A stretch of 62,078 nt of DNA from Pseudomonadota bacterium (GTDB taxonomy: Bacteria > Pseudomonadota > Alphaproteobacteria > Caulobacterales > Caulobacteraceae): assembly GCA_021816155.1 (NCBI GenBank), contig JAKAZA010000002.1, positions 1-62,078 on the forward strand, in the 5' to 3' direction. The position numbers and the translations under genes are program-made. The notes beneath the pieces were generated by a model. That model searched no databases, was not told the DNA's origin, and was given only the letters and a program-made list of their open reading frames with translations. Positions 31,215-40,836 of this stretch are shown piece after piece (position 1 is the first letter of the stretch; each line of letters starts with the position of its first letter).

Positions 31215-32720
31215 CTAACGGGACTCGTCGTTGCGCCCCAGCACCATGTCAGGGTCGAACGGGTAGAGCGGCCGGCGGATGCGCTTGTAGTCGAAGAGGG
31301 CGAGGTCGGACGCGGTGCAGCCTTCGCCGTCGCACATGACGATGTGGCGGGCGATCGGCTCGAAACCGGCGCGGAAATGCTGGCGCGACTTGATCAGCAC
31401 GTAGCGCTTGCGGGTCGGGTCGATGCCGCAGTGGGTGAAGACGCCGAGGTCGAACGGCTCGGCGCGCAGCTCGCTGACCACGATCTCCATCCGGCCGGTG
31501 TCGAGCACGGCCGTCCGGCCCATGCGGATGACCTGGCCGGTGGCCATGGGGCCCGTGACGACGAACTCGCCGTCGGTGATCCGGCGCACGCGGCCGCGCA
31601 CCTCGAGCGGCCTGGCTTTCAGCCCCATCGCCGGCATGTCGACCTTGCCGCCAAGCGCGAGCGTCACCTCGGCGCCGACGCCCGCTTCGATCATCCGCGC
31701 CACCGCGGCCGGATCGCAGATCGGCCCGGCGCAGGCGTTGTCCAGCCCCTGCCGCATCGCCTCCTCGATGACGCTCATCACATCCTGGGTGCCGCCCGAG
31801 GCGGTATTGTCGCCGTGGTCGGCGAGGACGATCGGACCGCCCTCCAGCGTCCGCGCGCGGGCCACCTGTTCGGCCAGCGGCTCGGGGTGGAAGAGAAAGC
31901 CCTGGCGACGCTCCCAGGCCTGGTCGAGAACGCGCGCCAGCAGGAGCTCGCCCTCCGCGGTCTGGCCGTCGCAGACGGCCACCGCCGAGAGCGCCAGGTG
32001 CGGGATGTCGGCCTGCGGAAAACCGCCGAACACGGAGGCGTTCAGCACGCGCCCGCTGTCCTCCGCTTCGGCCGCCATCGCCATCAGGCTCTTCATCGGC
32101 TCGCGCGAGGGCGTGTGGACCAGCGTGGAGCTCATGATCGGGCGGGAGTCCCAGACAGCGCGCGGACGCACCTCGCCGGCCAGCGTCCGCAGCAGCGTGC
32201 GGCCGGCGCGGCGCGAGGTCTCCGCCATGTCGATGTGCGGATAGGTCCGGTAGCCGGTGATGATCGTGGCGCCCCTCACCATGGCGTCGGTCATCTGGGC
32301 ATGGAAATCGAGCGCGACGGCGATCGGCACGTCAGGCGCGACGGCGCGGATGCGCGACAGAAGCTCGCCCTCGCCGTCGTCGTAGGTCTCGGTGACCATG
32401 GCGCCGTGCAGGGCGAGCATCACGCCGTCGCACCCGGACGCGACGGCGGCGACGATCTCGCCGGTCATCTCATCGAACGCCGCATTGGTTACGAGGCCGG
32501 ACGGATTGGCGTTGCCGGCGATCGGCACGACGAACTCGCAACCCGCCTCGCGCGCCAGGTCGACGAAGCCGCCGAGCGGCGTGTTGGTGCCGGCCGCGTC
32601 GGCGATGGCCGCCTCGCCGCGCAGGGCCCCGCGCCGCGCGAAGCTCTCGATCGGCGTCGGCAGCGGCGAGAACGTGTTGGTCTCGTGCATCATCATGGCA
32701 ATGACGAGCTTGGCGGTCAT
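31215..32720 (-). CDS. M81 family metallopeptidase (MlrC-like)
   Basis: KLVIAMMMHETNTFSPLPTPIESF, LHGAMVTETYDDGEGELL, DHGDNTASGGTQD. Confidence 0.92.
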   Translation of the reverse strand: MTAKLVIAMMMHETNTFSPLPTPIESFARRGALRGEAAIADAAGTNTPLGGFVDLAREAGCEFVVPIAGNANPSGLVTNAAFDEMTGEIVAAVASGCDGVMLALHGAMVTETYDDGEGELLSRIRAVAPDVPIAVALDFHAQMTDAMVRGATIITGYRTYPHIDMAETSRRAGRTLLRTLAGEVRPRAVWDSRPIMSSTLVHTPSREPMKSLMAMAAEAEDSGRVLNASVFGGFPQADIPHLALSAVAVCDGQTAEGELLLARVLDQAWERRQGFLFHPEPLAEQVARARTLEGGPIVLADHGDNTASGGTQDVMSVIEEAMRQGLDNACAGPICDPAAVARMIEAGVGAEVTLALGGKVDMPAMGLKARPLEVRGRVRRITDGEFVVTGPMATGQVIRMGRTAVLDTGRMEIVVSELRAEPFDLGVFTHCGIDPTRKRYVLIKSRQHFRAGFEPIARHIVMCDGEGCTASDLALFDYKRIRRPLYPFDPDMVLGRNDESR

Positions 32721-32731
32721 CGGGCGTTCCT

Positions 32732-33562
32732 TCAGGGTCGGCGCGGCGTGAACTTGAAGATCTCGTCCTCGCCCTGGCCGATCACGGCGTAGGACATATC
32801 CGGAACCGCTCGCCACGCGCCGGCGAGACCCCCGAAGGGTTCCGAGACCACCAGGCGGGATTCGTCCGAAAGGTCATGCAGGATCGGGTTCTCCGGATAC
32901 TGAGCCTTCAGCGCCCCGACCTCGACTGTATGATAGAGCGAGGCCGAGTGGCCGTTGCTCGAATAGCGAAAAGCCCAGACCTTGTGGCCGTTGCTCATCG
33001 CGACCGTCATCCGGATCGGATGCTCGACGCCCTTCCTGCGACCCACGTCCTCGATGAAGCCCACCGCGCGCTCCACCGCCTGGGCGGGATCGCGCGTGAG
33101 GCCGAAGGTGATGGCGAGATAGAAGAACGCCTCGGAGTCGGTCGAGCCGGCGATCTCCGGATAAAGACCGGGCTCGATCGCCAGCATCAGCTCGCGCTTG
33201 ACCTTGTGGTACTGGTCGATCTGGCCGTTATGCATCCAAAGCCAGTGCTTGTGGCGGAACGGGTGGCAGTTGGTCTGCTGCACGGCCGCTCCAGTCGAGG
33301 CGCGAACGTGCGCCAGGAAGGCGCGCGCCCGGATCTGGCCCGCGATCTCGCGCAGGTTCAGGTCGCTCCAGGCGGGTTCGATGCTGCGGTAGAGACCGGG
33401 CGCCAGATGCTCGCCGTACCAGCCGACGCCCACTCCGTCCCCGTTCGTGGTGGTGGCGCCGAGCTGGGCGTGCAGGCTCTGGTCGATCAGCGAGTGCGTC
33501 GGCTTGTAGAGCAGCTCCTCGAGGAGCAGCGGCGTTCCGACGTAGGCGAGCCAGCGGCACAT
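32732..33562 (-). CDS. Class II glutamine amidotransferase
   Basis: N-terminal MCRWLAYVGTPLLLEELL; NCHPFRHKHWLWMHNGQI. Confidence 0.92.
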   Translation of the reverse strand: MCRWLAYVGTPLLLEELLYKPTHSLIDQSLHAQLGATTTNGDGVGVGWYGEHLAPGLYRSIEPAWSDLNLREIAGQIRARAFLAHVRASTGAAVQQTNCHPFRHKHWLWMHNGQIDQYHKVKRELMLAIEPGLYPEIAGSTDSEAFFYLAITFGLTRDPAQAVERAVGFIEDVGRRKGVEHPIRMTVAMSNGHKVWAFRYSSNGHSASLYHTVEVGALKAQYPENPILHDLSDESRLVVSEPFGGLAGAWRAVPDMSYAVIGQGEDEIFKFTPRRP

Positions 33563-33575
33563 CGCTCGGTGTTTA

Positions 33576-33601
33576 GCGTGGCCGCGCCCCGGCGGCCACG
33601 C
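33576..33601. terminator. Strong hairpin downstream of sulfatase gene
   Basis: GCGTGGCCGC-gccccg-GCGGCCACGC perfect 10-bp stem. Confidence 0.55.
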
Positions 33602-33603
33602 GC

Positions 33604-35496
33604 TTAGGGCTCGATGATCTCGAACCAGAAGTCGAAGCGGTCGAGCCAGGTCAGGAACTCGGCGAGCGACGCCGGGTCGCCCTCGACCGCGAGGCTGCCG
33701 TCCGCCACGGCCACGTCCACGGTCTTGGCGCCCGTGACCAGCGCGACCAGCGTCGGCCGGTCGAGAGACGCCTTTGGCGCCCCGGCCGGCGGCGCCCCGG
33801 CGTAGTGCCGAAGCACCGCGTTCTCGACCTCGAGGCGGAACGCTTCGCCGGTGTCGGTGAAGGTGACCCCGAGCTGCAGCGAGCGATCTCCGACCCTCGG
33901 GCCGTTCAGCCGGACGCTCAGCGAGTCGAGCAGCATGGCGCCCGGCAGGCGTGGCAGCTGCGCAAGCGCGGCCTGGCGAGGCTGCTCGGCTGGCGGCCGG
34001 CGGAACCTCAGCTCCTGCGCGCCGGTCAGGTAGAACGCGCGCCAGGGCCCGCTCTCAGCCTGGTAGCCCAGTTGCTCCAGCGTGTCGGCCTGCAGGTTCC
34101 GCGCCGCCTCGTTGGACGGATCGGCGAACACCAGGTGGTTCACCAGCTCGGCGACCCAGCGGTAGTCGCCCGCGTCGAACGCCGCGCGCGCCTTCGCGAT
34201 CAAGGCGTCCGGCCCGCCGGCGAGATCGACGTAGCGTTTGCCGGCTTCCACCGGAGGGTGGGGATGGAGGTTGGCGGGATTGCCGTCGAACCAGCCGATG
34301 TAGCGCTGGTACACCGCCTTGGCGTTGTGGTTCAGCGTGCCGTAATAGTCGCGCACGTGCCACTCGCGGGCCAGCGACGGAGGCAGCGCAAGCTCCTCGG
34401 CGATCTCCTTCGGCGTCAGGCCGTGGTTGGCGAGGCGCAGCGTCTGGTCGTGCAAGTACTTGTAGAGGTCGCGCTGGGTCCTGAGGAATCGCTCGGCGTC
34501 CTCGCGTCCCCAGCGTGGCCAGTGGTGGCTGGCGAAGAGCACTTCGCTGCCCTCGGCGAACAGCTCCAGCGCCTCGTCGATGTAGTAGCTCCACGCCTTG
34601 GCGTCGCGCACCTGGGCGCCTCGTGGCGTGTAGAGATTGTGCAGGTTGCAGGTGCAGTTCTCGGCCATGCAGAGCGCACGGAGCTTCGGAAAGAAGAAGT
34701 TCATCTCCGCCGGCGCCTCAGTCCCGGGTGTCACCTGGAAGACGGCTTCGACGCCGTCGATGGTGAGCCGCGTGCCGGTCTTCGAGATGCTCTCTGTCGG
34801 CGCGACCAGCGCCGGTTGGCCGAGCGAGACCGCCTTCCCGAGGCCTGCATCGACGTGGCCCTTCGGCCCGCGCGGCAGAAGGGCGCCGTACATGTAGGTG
34901 GCGCGCCGGTTCATCACGTTGCCCAGCAGCACGTTCTCGCTGACCGCCTCGATCAGGAAACCCTCGGGCGCGATGATGCGGGCGCCGGCGGCGATGTCGG
35001 CTTCGCTCAGCACGCCCATCACGCCTCCGTAATGGTCGACATGGCTGTGCGTGTAGATCACCGCCGTCACCGGCCTGTCGCCGCGATGCTCGCGCATCAG
35101 GCGCAGCGCCGCCGCGGCCGGCTCCGCCGTGGTCAGCGGATCGATGACCACGTACCCGGTGTCGCCCTCGATGAAGGTGACGTTCGACAAGTCGAAGCCG
35201 CGCACCTGGTAGACGCCATCGGTCACCTTGTAGAGGCCGTGGCTCATGTTGAGCCGGCCCTGGCGCCAGAGGCTCGGGTTGACCGTCGGCGGCGCTTCGC
35301 CCTCGTTCAGAAAGGCGAACGGCGAAAGGTCCCACACCGTCCCGCGCTCCGGATTCTCGATCTTCGCGTCGGGCAGCGTGGCGATGAACCCGCGTTCGGC
35401 CCGCGCGAAATCGGCGCCGTCGTCGGCCGGCAACCGTGTGCGCACCGCGGCCTGCGCGGCGATCGTGGCCGCTGTCGCTTCCTTGGGACCTTCCAT
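33604..35496 (-). CDS. Alkyl sulfatase, metallo-beta-lactamase type (SdsA1/BDS1-like)
   Basis: VIYTHSHVDHYGGVMGV; MAENCTCNLHNLYTPRGAQVRDAKAWSYYIDEAL; C-terminal SCP2-like domain. Confidence 0.94.
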   Translation of the reverse strand: MEGPKEATAATIAAQAAVRTRLPADDGADFARAERGFIATLPDAKIENPERGTVWDLSPFAFLNEGEAPPTVNPSLWRQGRLNMSHGLYKVTDGVYQVRGFDLSNVTFIEGDTGYVVIDPLTTAEPAAAALRLMREHRGDRPVTAVIYTHSHVDHYGGVMGVLSEADIAAGARIIAPEGFLIEAVSENVLLGNVMNRRATYMYGALLPRGPKGHVDAGLGKAVSLGQPALVAPTESISKTGTRLTIDGVEAVFQVTPGTEAPAEMNFFFPKLRALCMAENCTCNLHNLYTPRGAQVRDAKAWSYYIDEALELFAEGSEVLFASHHWPRWGREDAERFLRTQRDLYKYLHDQTLRLANHGLTPKEIAEELALPPSLAREWHVRDYYGTLNHNAKAVYQRYIGWFDGNPANLHPHPPVEAGKRYVDLAGGPDALIAKARAAFDAGDYRWVAELVNHLVFADPSNEAARNLQADTLEQLGYQAESGPWRAFYLTGAQELRFRRPPAEQPRQAALAQLPRLPGAMLLDSLSVRLNGPRVGDRSLQLGVTFTDTGEAFRLEVENAVLRHYAGAPPAGAPKASLDRPTLVALVTGAKTVDVAVADGSLAVEGDPASLAEFLTWLDRFDFWFEIIEP

Positions 35497-35562
35497 GCTT
35501 CCCTCCCGTTGAACGCGCTATCTTGGGCCGGCGGAAGCGGCCGCGCGTCAAGAGGAGGCAAG

Positions 35563-36090
35563 GTGAACGCCAATAGTTTCGCCGTCGGCGCGGAGATCGA
35601 AGTGAACGATCGGATGCAGCGGGGCTACCGCTACACCCTGAGCGCGCCGGTCGGGCGCGACTTCGACCCTGGCTTCGAGCCGGACCTGACACCTGAGGAG
35701 ATGCTGGCCCTCGGCGTGTTCGGCGGCCGCTACCTGACCGACTGTCGCGCCGAATTCCCCGCGAGCTGGTTCGAGCGCGCCAAGCTGTCGCCGGCCCGCG
35801 CCGACCCGCGCGTGAACTTCTTTGGCGTCCTGGCCAGCCAGCCGCTCTCGGCATGGCGCGCCAAGGGTTGGATCCACGAAGACGACCCGCGCGGGTGGTT
35901 CCAGTGGTTCTGCCGCTATTACCTCGGCCGACGGCTACCATGGGAGGACGCGCGCCAGATCAAACGATGGAAGGCGATGCGCCGCCACGTGGCGCAGCTG
36001 ACGCGCGCCTGCGACTGCGGCGACCTCGCCTGCCGGCCCAGGCAGCGGCAGGCGCTGCTGCAATGGGCCTACGACTCACGTCGGATTTGA
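35563..36090 (+). CDS. Conserved hypothetical protein
   Basis: GTG start preceded by GAGGAGG; PEEMLALGVFGGRYLTDCRAEFPASWFERAKL...VNFFGVLASQPLSAWRAKGWIHEDDPRGWFQWFCRYYLGRR. Confidence 0.8.
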   Translation: MNANSFAVGAEIEVNDRMQRGYRYTLSAPVGRDFDPGFEPDLTPEEMLALGVFGGRYLTDCRAEFPASWFERAKLSPARADPRVNFFGVLASQPLSAWRAKGWIHEDDPRGWFQWFCRYYLGRRLPWEDARQIKRWKAMRRHVAQLTRACDCGDLACRPRQRQALLQWAYDSRRI

Positions 36091-36126
36091 CTAACCCGGC
36101 GTGACGCCGCGTATCGTTCGGCCGCC

Positions 36127-37665
36127 ATGTACATAGCCGACCACGCTCGCGCGAACCCGGACAAACCCGCGATGATCATCGCCGAGACGGGCGCGACCCT
36201 CACCTACGGCGAGCTGAACGACCGCTCCAACCAGTTCTCGCAATACCTGCACGCGCAGGGCCTCCGGCGCGGCGACCACATCGCCGTTCTGATGGAGAAC
36301 AACATCCGCTTCGTGGAGGCGGTCTGGGCCGCTTTCCGCTCCGGGCTGTATGTGACGGCCGTGAACCGCTACTTGCCGGCGGAAGACGCAGCCTACATCG
36401 TGAACGACTGCCAGGCGAAGGCCATCGTCACCTCGCTCGACCGGCGCGAGACGGCGGCCGGCCTCGCCCCGCTGATCCCCGACTGCCCGATCCGGCTGAT
36501 GGTCGACGGGACCGTCGACGGCTGGGAAAGCTACGAGGCGGCGATCGCTCCTTGCCCGAAGACGGCGCTCGCCACCGAGTGGATGGGCGACGTGATGCTG
36601 TATTCCTCCGGCACCACGGGCCGCCCGAAAGGCATTCTCCGGCCGCTGCCCGACGTGACGGTGACGCAGGGCTTCGAGCTGCGTCAGGCGGTCAACCGCT
36701 ACGGCTTCTCGCCGGATACGGTGTACCTGTCGCCCGCACCGCTCTACCACGCCGCGCCCCTCGGCTATGTGACCCAGGTCCTGGGCTATGGCGGCACGGT
36801 CGCGATGATGCAGCATTTCGACCCGGAGAACGCGCTGCGCTTCATCGAGAAGCACCACGTCACCCACAGCCAATGGGTGCCAACCATGTTCGTCCGCATG
36901 CTGAAGCTGCCCGATGACGTGCGCGCCCATTACGATCTTTCGAGTCACAGGTGCGCGATCCACGCCGCGGCGCCCTGCCCGGTCGACGTGAAGCGCCAGA
37001 TGATCGAATGGTGGGGCCCGATCATCCAGGAATACTACGCCGGGACCGAAGGCACCGGGGCGACCATCATCGACAGCCGCGAGTGGCTGAAGCACCCCGG
37101 CTCCGTGGGCCGCGCCTCGCTTGGCGTCCTGCACATCTGCGACGAGGAGGGCGCCGAACTGCCCACGGGCGAGTCCGGCCTCATCTACTTCGAGCGCGAG
37201 CAGATGACCTTCGCCTACCACAACGATCCGGCGAAGACGCGCGCCGCCCAGCACCCGGCCCACGACAACTGGATGAGCCTCGGCGACGTCGGGTACGTCG
37301 ACGAAGAGGGCTACCTCTACCTCACCGACCGCAAGGCCTTCATGATCATCTCCGGCGGCGTGAACATCTACCCCCAGGCGATCGAGGACGCGCTGATCCT
37401 GCATCCGAAGGTGGGCGACGTTGCGGTGTTCGGCGTGCCGCACGAGGAGATGGGCGAGGAGGTGAAGGCGGTGGTCGAACCGGCGCCCGGCGTCGAACCC
37501 TCCAGCGAGCTCGCGGCCGAGCTCCTGGCGTTCGCCCGCGAGCGGCTCGCCCACTACATGGCGCCCCGCTCGGTGGACTTCATCGAGGAGATGCCGCGCC
37601 TTCCCACCGGCAAGCTCTACAAGCGTATCCTGAAGGACCGCTACTGGACCGGCCGCGCCATCTGA
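36127..37665 (+). CDS. Acyl-CoA synthetase (AMP-forming ligase)
   Basis: MLYSSGTTGRPKGILRP, YYAGTEGTGATIIDS, LYLTDRKAFMIISGGVNIYPQAIED, GKLYKR. Confidence 0.94.
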   Translation: MYIADHARANPDKPAMIIAETGATLTYGELNDRSNQFSQYLHAQGLRRGDHIAVLMENNIRFVEAVWAAFRSGLYVTAVNRYLPAEDAAYIVNDCQAKAIVTSLDRRETAAGLAPLIPDCPIRLMVDGTVDGWESYEAAIAPCPKTALATEWMGDVMLYSSGTTGRPKGILRPLPDVTVTQGFELRQAVNRYGFSPDTVYLSPAPLYHAAPLGYVTQVLGYGGTVAMMQHFDPENALRFIEKHHVTHSQWVPTMFVRMLKLPDDVRAHYDLSSHRCAIHAAAPCPVDVKRQMIEWWGPIIQEYYAGTEGTGATIIDSREWLKHPGSVGRASLGVLHICDEEGAELPTGESGLIYFEREQMTFAYHNDPAKTRAAQHPAHDNWMSLGDVGYVDEEGYLYLTDRKAFMIISGGVNIYPQAIEDALILHPKVGDVAVFGVPHEEMGEEVKAVVEPAPGVEPSSELAAELLAFARERLAHYMAPRSVDFIEEMPRLPTGKLYKRILKDRYWTGRAI

Positions 37666-37672
37666 GGATCAC

Positions 37673-38041
37673 ATGACCCATTCCGACATCGTCCGCAGCC
37701 TGATCGCCGCATGGGAGCGGCGCTCCGTCGACGACTTCCTGGCCCTGATGACGCCGGATGTGCGCTACCTCAACGTCGGCATGCCCGAGATGGTCGGGCA
37801 CGACCAGATCCGCGCGGCGATCGGACCGTTCCTCGCCGGCGCCTCGCAGGTGCGCTGGACCGTGCATCACATCGCCGAGACCTCCGCCGGGGCCGTCCTC
37901 ACCGAGCGCACCGACGTGTTCCAGATGGGCCCGAAAACCGTGACCCTGGAGGTGATGGGGGTGTTCGAGTTCGAGGGCGACAAGATCAGCGCCTGGCGCG
38001 ACTACTTCGACGTGCCCGCGTTCCAGAAGCAGATGGCGTAG
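37673..38041 (+). CDS. SnoaL-like / limonene-1,2-epoxide hydrolase-like nuclear transport factor 2 fold protein
   Basis: LIAAWERRSVDDFLALMTPDVRYLNVGMPEMVGHDQIRAAI...DKISAWRDYFD. Confidence 0.9.
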   Translation: MTHSDIVRSLIAAWERRSVDDFLALMTPDVRYLNVGMPEMVGHDQIRAAIGPFLAGASQVRWTVHHIAETSAGAVLTERTDVFQMGPKTVTLEVMGVFEFEGDKISAWRDYFDVPAFQKQMA

Positions 38042-38100
38042 GCTCTCGTCGCTCCGGGCGAGACTGGACATTTCGACACACTCCGTGCCATTTGTCGGCC

Positions 38101-38928
38101 ATGGACATCATCCTGCTCGGCACCGGCTCGCCCATCCCCGATCCGCGGCGCGCGGGGCCGGCGACGCTGGTGCGCGCCGGCGGCGCCAACATCCTCTTCG
38201 ACTGCGGACGTGGCGTCGTCATGCGGCTCGCCGGCGCAGGCGTCCTGCCGCAGCAGGTGACGGCGGTGGTGATCACCCACATGCATTCCGACCACGTGTG
38301 CGACCTCAACGACGTCATCACCAGCCACTGGGTGATGAGCCCACGGCCGCAGCCGCTCGCTGTCTACGGTCCAGTCGGAACCGCCGAACTGGTGCAGGCG
38401 ACGCTGCGCATGCTGGCGCCCGACGTGGGCTACCGGCTCGAGCACCATGACGACCTCGACGCCGGACCGGACGTCGTGGTGACCGAGCTCGCCCCGGGCG
38501 ACGCCGCCCGCATCGGCGCCTGCCAACTGGCCGCCTACCCCACCGAGCACGCGCCCGTGCGCCCGACGCTCGGCTTTCGCATCACGCACGGCGCGGCCAT
38601 CGCCGCCATCGCGGGCGACACGATCCCGTGCGAGGGCCTGGACGCCCTGTGCACGGGCGCGGGCGTCTACGTGCAGACGGTGATCCGCCAGGACCTCGTG
38701 CGCCGTGTCCCCTCGCGCCGCTTCCAGGACATCCTGGACTATCATTCCACCGTCGAGCAGGCCGGCCAGACCGCCGCGAGGGCGGGCGTCGGAACGCTGA
38801 TGCTCACCCACTACGTTCCGCCGCTGCAGCCTGGCGCGGAAGATGAGTGGCGCGCGCTCGCCGCCGCCCATTTCAGCGGCGAGATCGTGCTAGGCGACGA
38901 CCTGACGCAGGTGACCCTCGCGGACTGA
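38101..38928 (+). CDS. MBL-fold metallohydrolase (RNase Z-like)
   Basis: MDIILLGTGSPIPDPRRAGPATLVRAGGANILFDCGRG, VVITHMHSDHVCDLND. Confidence 0.93.
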   Translation: MDIILLGTGSPIPDPRRAGPATLVRAGGANILFDCGRGVVMRLAGAGVLPQQVTAVVITHMHSDHVCDLNDVITSHWVMSPRPQPLAVYGPVGTAELVQATLRMLAPDVGYRLEHHDDLDAGPDVVVTELAPGDAARIGACQLAAYPTEHAPVRPTLGFRITHGAAIAAIAGDTIPCEGLDALCTGAGVYVQTVIRQDLVRRVPSRRFQDILDYHSTVEQAGQTAARAGVGTLMLTHYVPPLQPGAEDEWRALAAAHFSGEIVLGDDLTQVTLAD

Positions 38929-38936
38929 CGGCGCGG

Positions 38937-39722
38937 TCAGCGCACCTTCAGGAACGACGGGTCGCGGAACGGGTCGCCGCGCTTCATGCGCGAATGGAAG
39001 CCGGAGATGCTGGGCCCCGCGCGGTTGTCGCGTGGGTCGTAGAGCGCGTTCTCGCCGAAGAAGCGCAGCGTCAGGGTGCGGCGGCGCGTTCCAGGGTGGG
39101 TGGGCGCCCCGCCGTGCAGCATGGCGGGGTGGAACAGCACCACGTCGCCGGGCTCGGTGGCGAAGGAGACGATGTCCCAGTCGGCGCGCGTCCCCTCGAT
39201 GTCCGGAAGGCGCGGCAGCACGGAGTTCGCATTGATCGGAAGCGTCTCGTCGTCGAGGTCGAAGCGCGAGGTGTTGTAGAGCGGGCCCAGGTGCGAGCCG
39301 CGGACGAACTCGAGCGAATCCCCGGCCGTCGTCGCGTCGAACGTGATCCAGGCGACGGCGAGGTGCTTGCCGGCGACCGCCAGGTAGGACGAATCCTGAT
39401 GCCACGGCGTGCGCCGCGTCTCGCCGCCTTCCTTCAGGAAGACCTGTTCGTAGAAGAACCAGACGTCGCCCGCGCCCCAGATGTCGGCGATCAGCGCCGG
39501 CAGCGGCGAGGCCAGCAACATCTCGCGATAGCCCTCCAGGCATCGCGGATTGAAGAGGTCGTTGAGGAACACGCCCTCGCGCTGCGGCAGGCGCGAGGCG
39601 CCGGGCCCGGGATTTGCGAGGCTCCATTCCCAGGCGGAGAACGCCGCGGCGAGCGAGGCGGCATCCAGGGCGCCCTTCAGCAGCACAACGCCATCGTGTT
39701 CGTACTGGCGCTTCAGCGACAT
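38937..39722 (-). CDS. Phytanoyl-CoA dioxygenase family protein
   Basis: TPWHQDSSYLA, GDVVLFHPAMLHGGAPTHPGTRRRTLTLRFFGE. Confidence 0.93.
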   Translation of the reverse strand: MSLKRQYEHDGVVLLKGALDAASLAAAFSAWEWSLANPGPGASRLPQREGVFLNDLFNPRCLEGYREMLLASPLPALIADIWGAGDVWFFYEQVFLKEGGETRRTPWHQDSSYLAVAGKHLAVAWITFDATTAGDSLEFVRGSHLGPLYNTSRFDLDDETLPINANSVLPRLPDIEGTRADWDIVSFATEPGDVVLFHPAMLHGGAPTHPGTRRRTLTLRFFGENALYDPRDNRAGPSISGFHSRMKRGDPFRDPSFLKVR

Positions 39723-39767
39723 CGCGGGCGATAGTCGCGGCGTTCACGGTTGGGAAGGCAAGCAGGA

Positions 39768-40832
39768 ATGGCGGGAGTGCAATCCAAGGCGCCGGGCGGC
39801 GACCAGGACTGGGAGCTCCTTGTTCCGCTCGACCGCCTGAACGACTGGATGGACGCGGCGGGCCTTCCGCGTGGCCAGATCGAGCGGCCGCGACTCCTGC
39901 CGGGCGGCACCCAGAACATCCTGCTGCGCTTCTCGCGCGCCGGTCGCGACTACGTGCTGCGCCGTCCGCCGAAGCATTTGCGCGCCAACTCCAACGAGAC
40001 CATGCGGCGCGAGGCTCGGGTGCTGGGCGCACTGGCCGGCACGGACGTGCGCCATCCGGCCCTGATCGCCGCCTGCCCCGCCGAGGATGTGATCGGCGCC
40101 TCGTTCTACCTGATGGCGCCCGTGGACGGCTTCCTGCCGCGCGACGAGATGCCGGCGCTGCATGCCAGCGACCCCGCGATCCGCCACCGGATGGGGCTGG
40201 AAATGGCCGATGCGATCGCGGCGCTAGGGCGCGTGGACTACGCCGCCAAGGGTCTCGCCGACCTCGGCAAGGTCGACGGCTTCCTCGAGCGCCAGGTCCC
40301 GCGCTGGCGCGCCCAGCTGGAAAGCTACGCCGAGCACGACGGCTGGCCCGGCATGGCCGGTCTGCCGGGCGTCGATGCGATCGGAGCGTGGCTCGACGCG
40401 AACCGGCCGCCGGACTTCGAGCCCGGCCTCATCCACGGCGACTTCCACTTCGGCAACGTGCTCTTCCGCCGCGACGGCCCCGAGCTCGCGGCCATCGTCG
40501 ACTGGGAGCTGACCACGCTGGGCGACCCCATGGTGGATCTGGGCGGGCTGCTCTCCGGCTGGCCGCCGGATGACGCGGACTCCGGCCCGGTGACGCCCTG
40601 GCGGGGTTTCCCGAGGCGCCAGGAAATCGTCGACCGCTATGCGCAGCGGAGCGGCCGCGACGTCGCTCACGTGGACTGGTACGAGGTGCTGGCCTGCTAC
40701 AAGATCGGCGCGATCCTCGAGGGCACCTACGCCCGCGCCTGCGCCGGCAAGGCCCCGAAGGTCACCGGAGACTACCTGCACGCCAACACGCTCGGGCTCT
40801 TCGCACGCGCGCTGGCGAAGATCGGCGCCTAG
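39768..40832 (+). CDS. Phosphotransferase family protein (APH-like, ACAD10/11-type)
   Basis: PGGTQNILLRFSRAGRDYVLRRPP, GLIHGDFHFGNVLFRRDGPELAAIVDWELTTLGDPMVDLGGLLSGW. Confidence 0.93.
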   Translation: MAGVQSKAPGGDQDWELLVPLDRLNDWMDAAGLPRGQIERPRLLPGGTQNILLRFSRAGRDYVLRRPPKHLRANSNETMRREARVLGALAGTDVRHPALIAACPAEDVIGASFYLMAPVDGFLPRDEMPALHASDPAIRHRMGLEMADAIAALGRVDYAAKGLADLGKVDGFLERQVPRWRAQLESYAEHDGWPGMAGLPGVDAIGAWLDANRPPDFEPGLIHGDFHFGNVLFRRDGPELAAIVDWELTTLGDPMVDLGGLLSGWPPDDADSGPVTPWRGFPRRQEIVDRYAQRSGRDVAHVDWYEVLACYKIGAILEGTYARACAGKAPKVTGDYLHANTLGLFARALAKIGA

Positions 40833-40836
40833 CGGC

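Noticed and set aside
33805-36090. 761-aa plus-strand ORF opposite the alkyl sulfatase
   Set aside because: Mostly an antisense shadow ORF of a GC-rich gene; only the last ~176 codons (from GTG 35563) look like a real protein.
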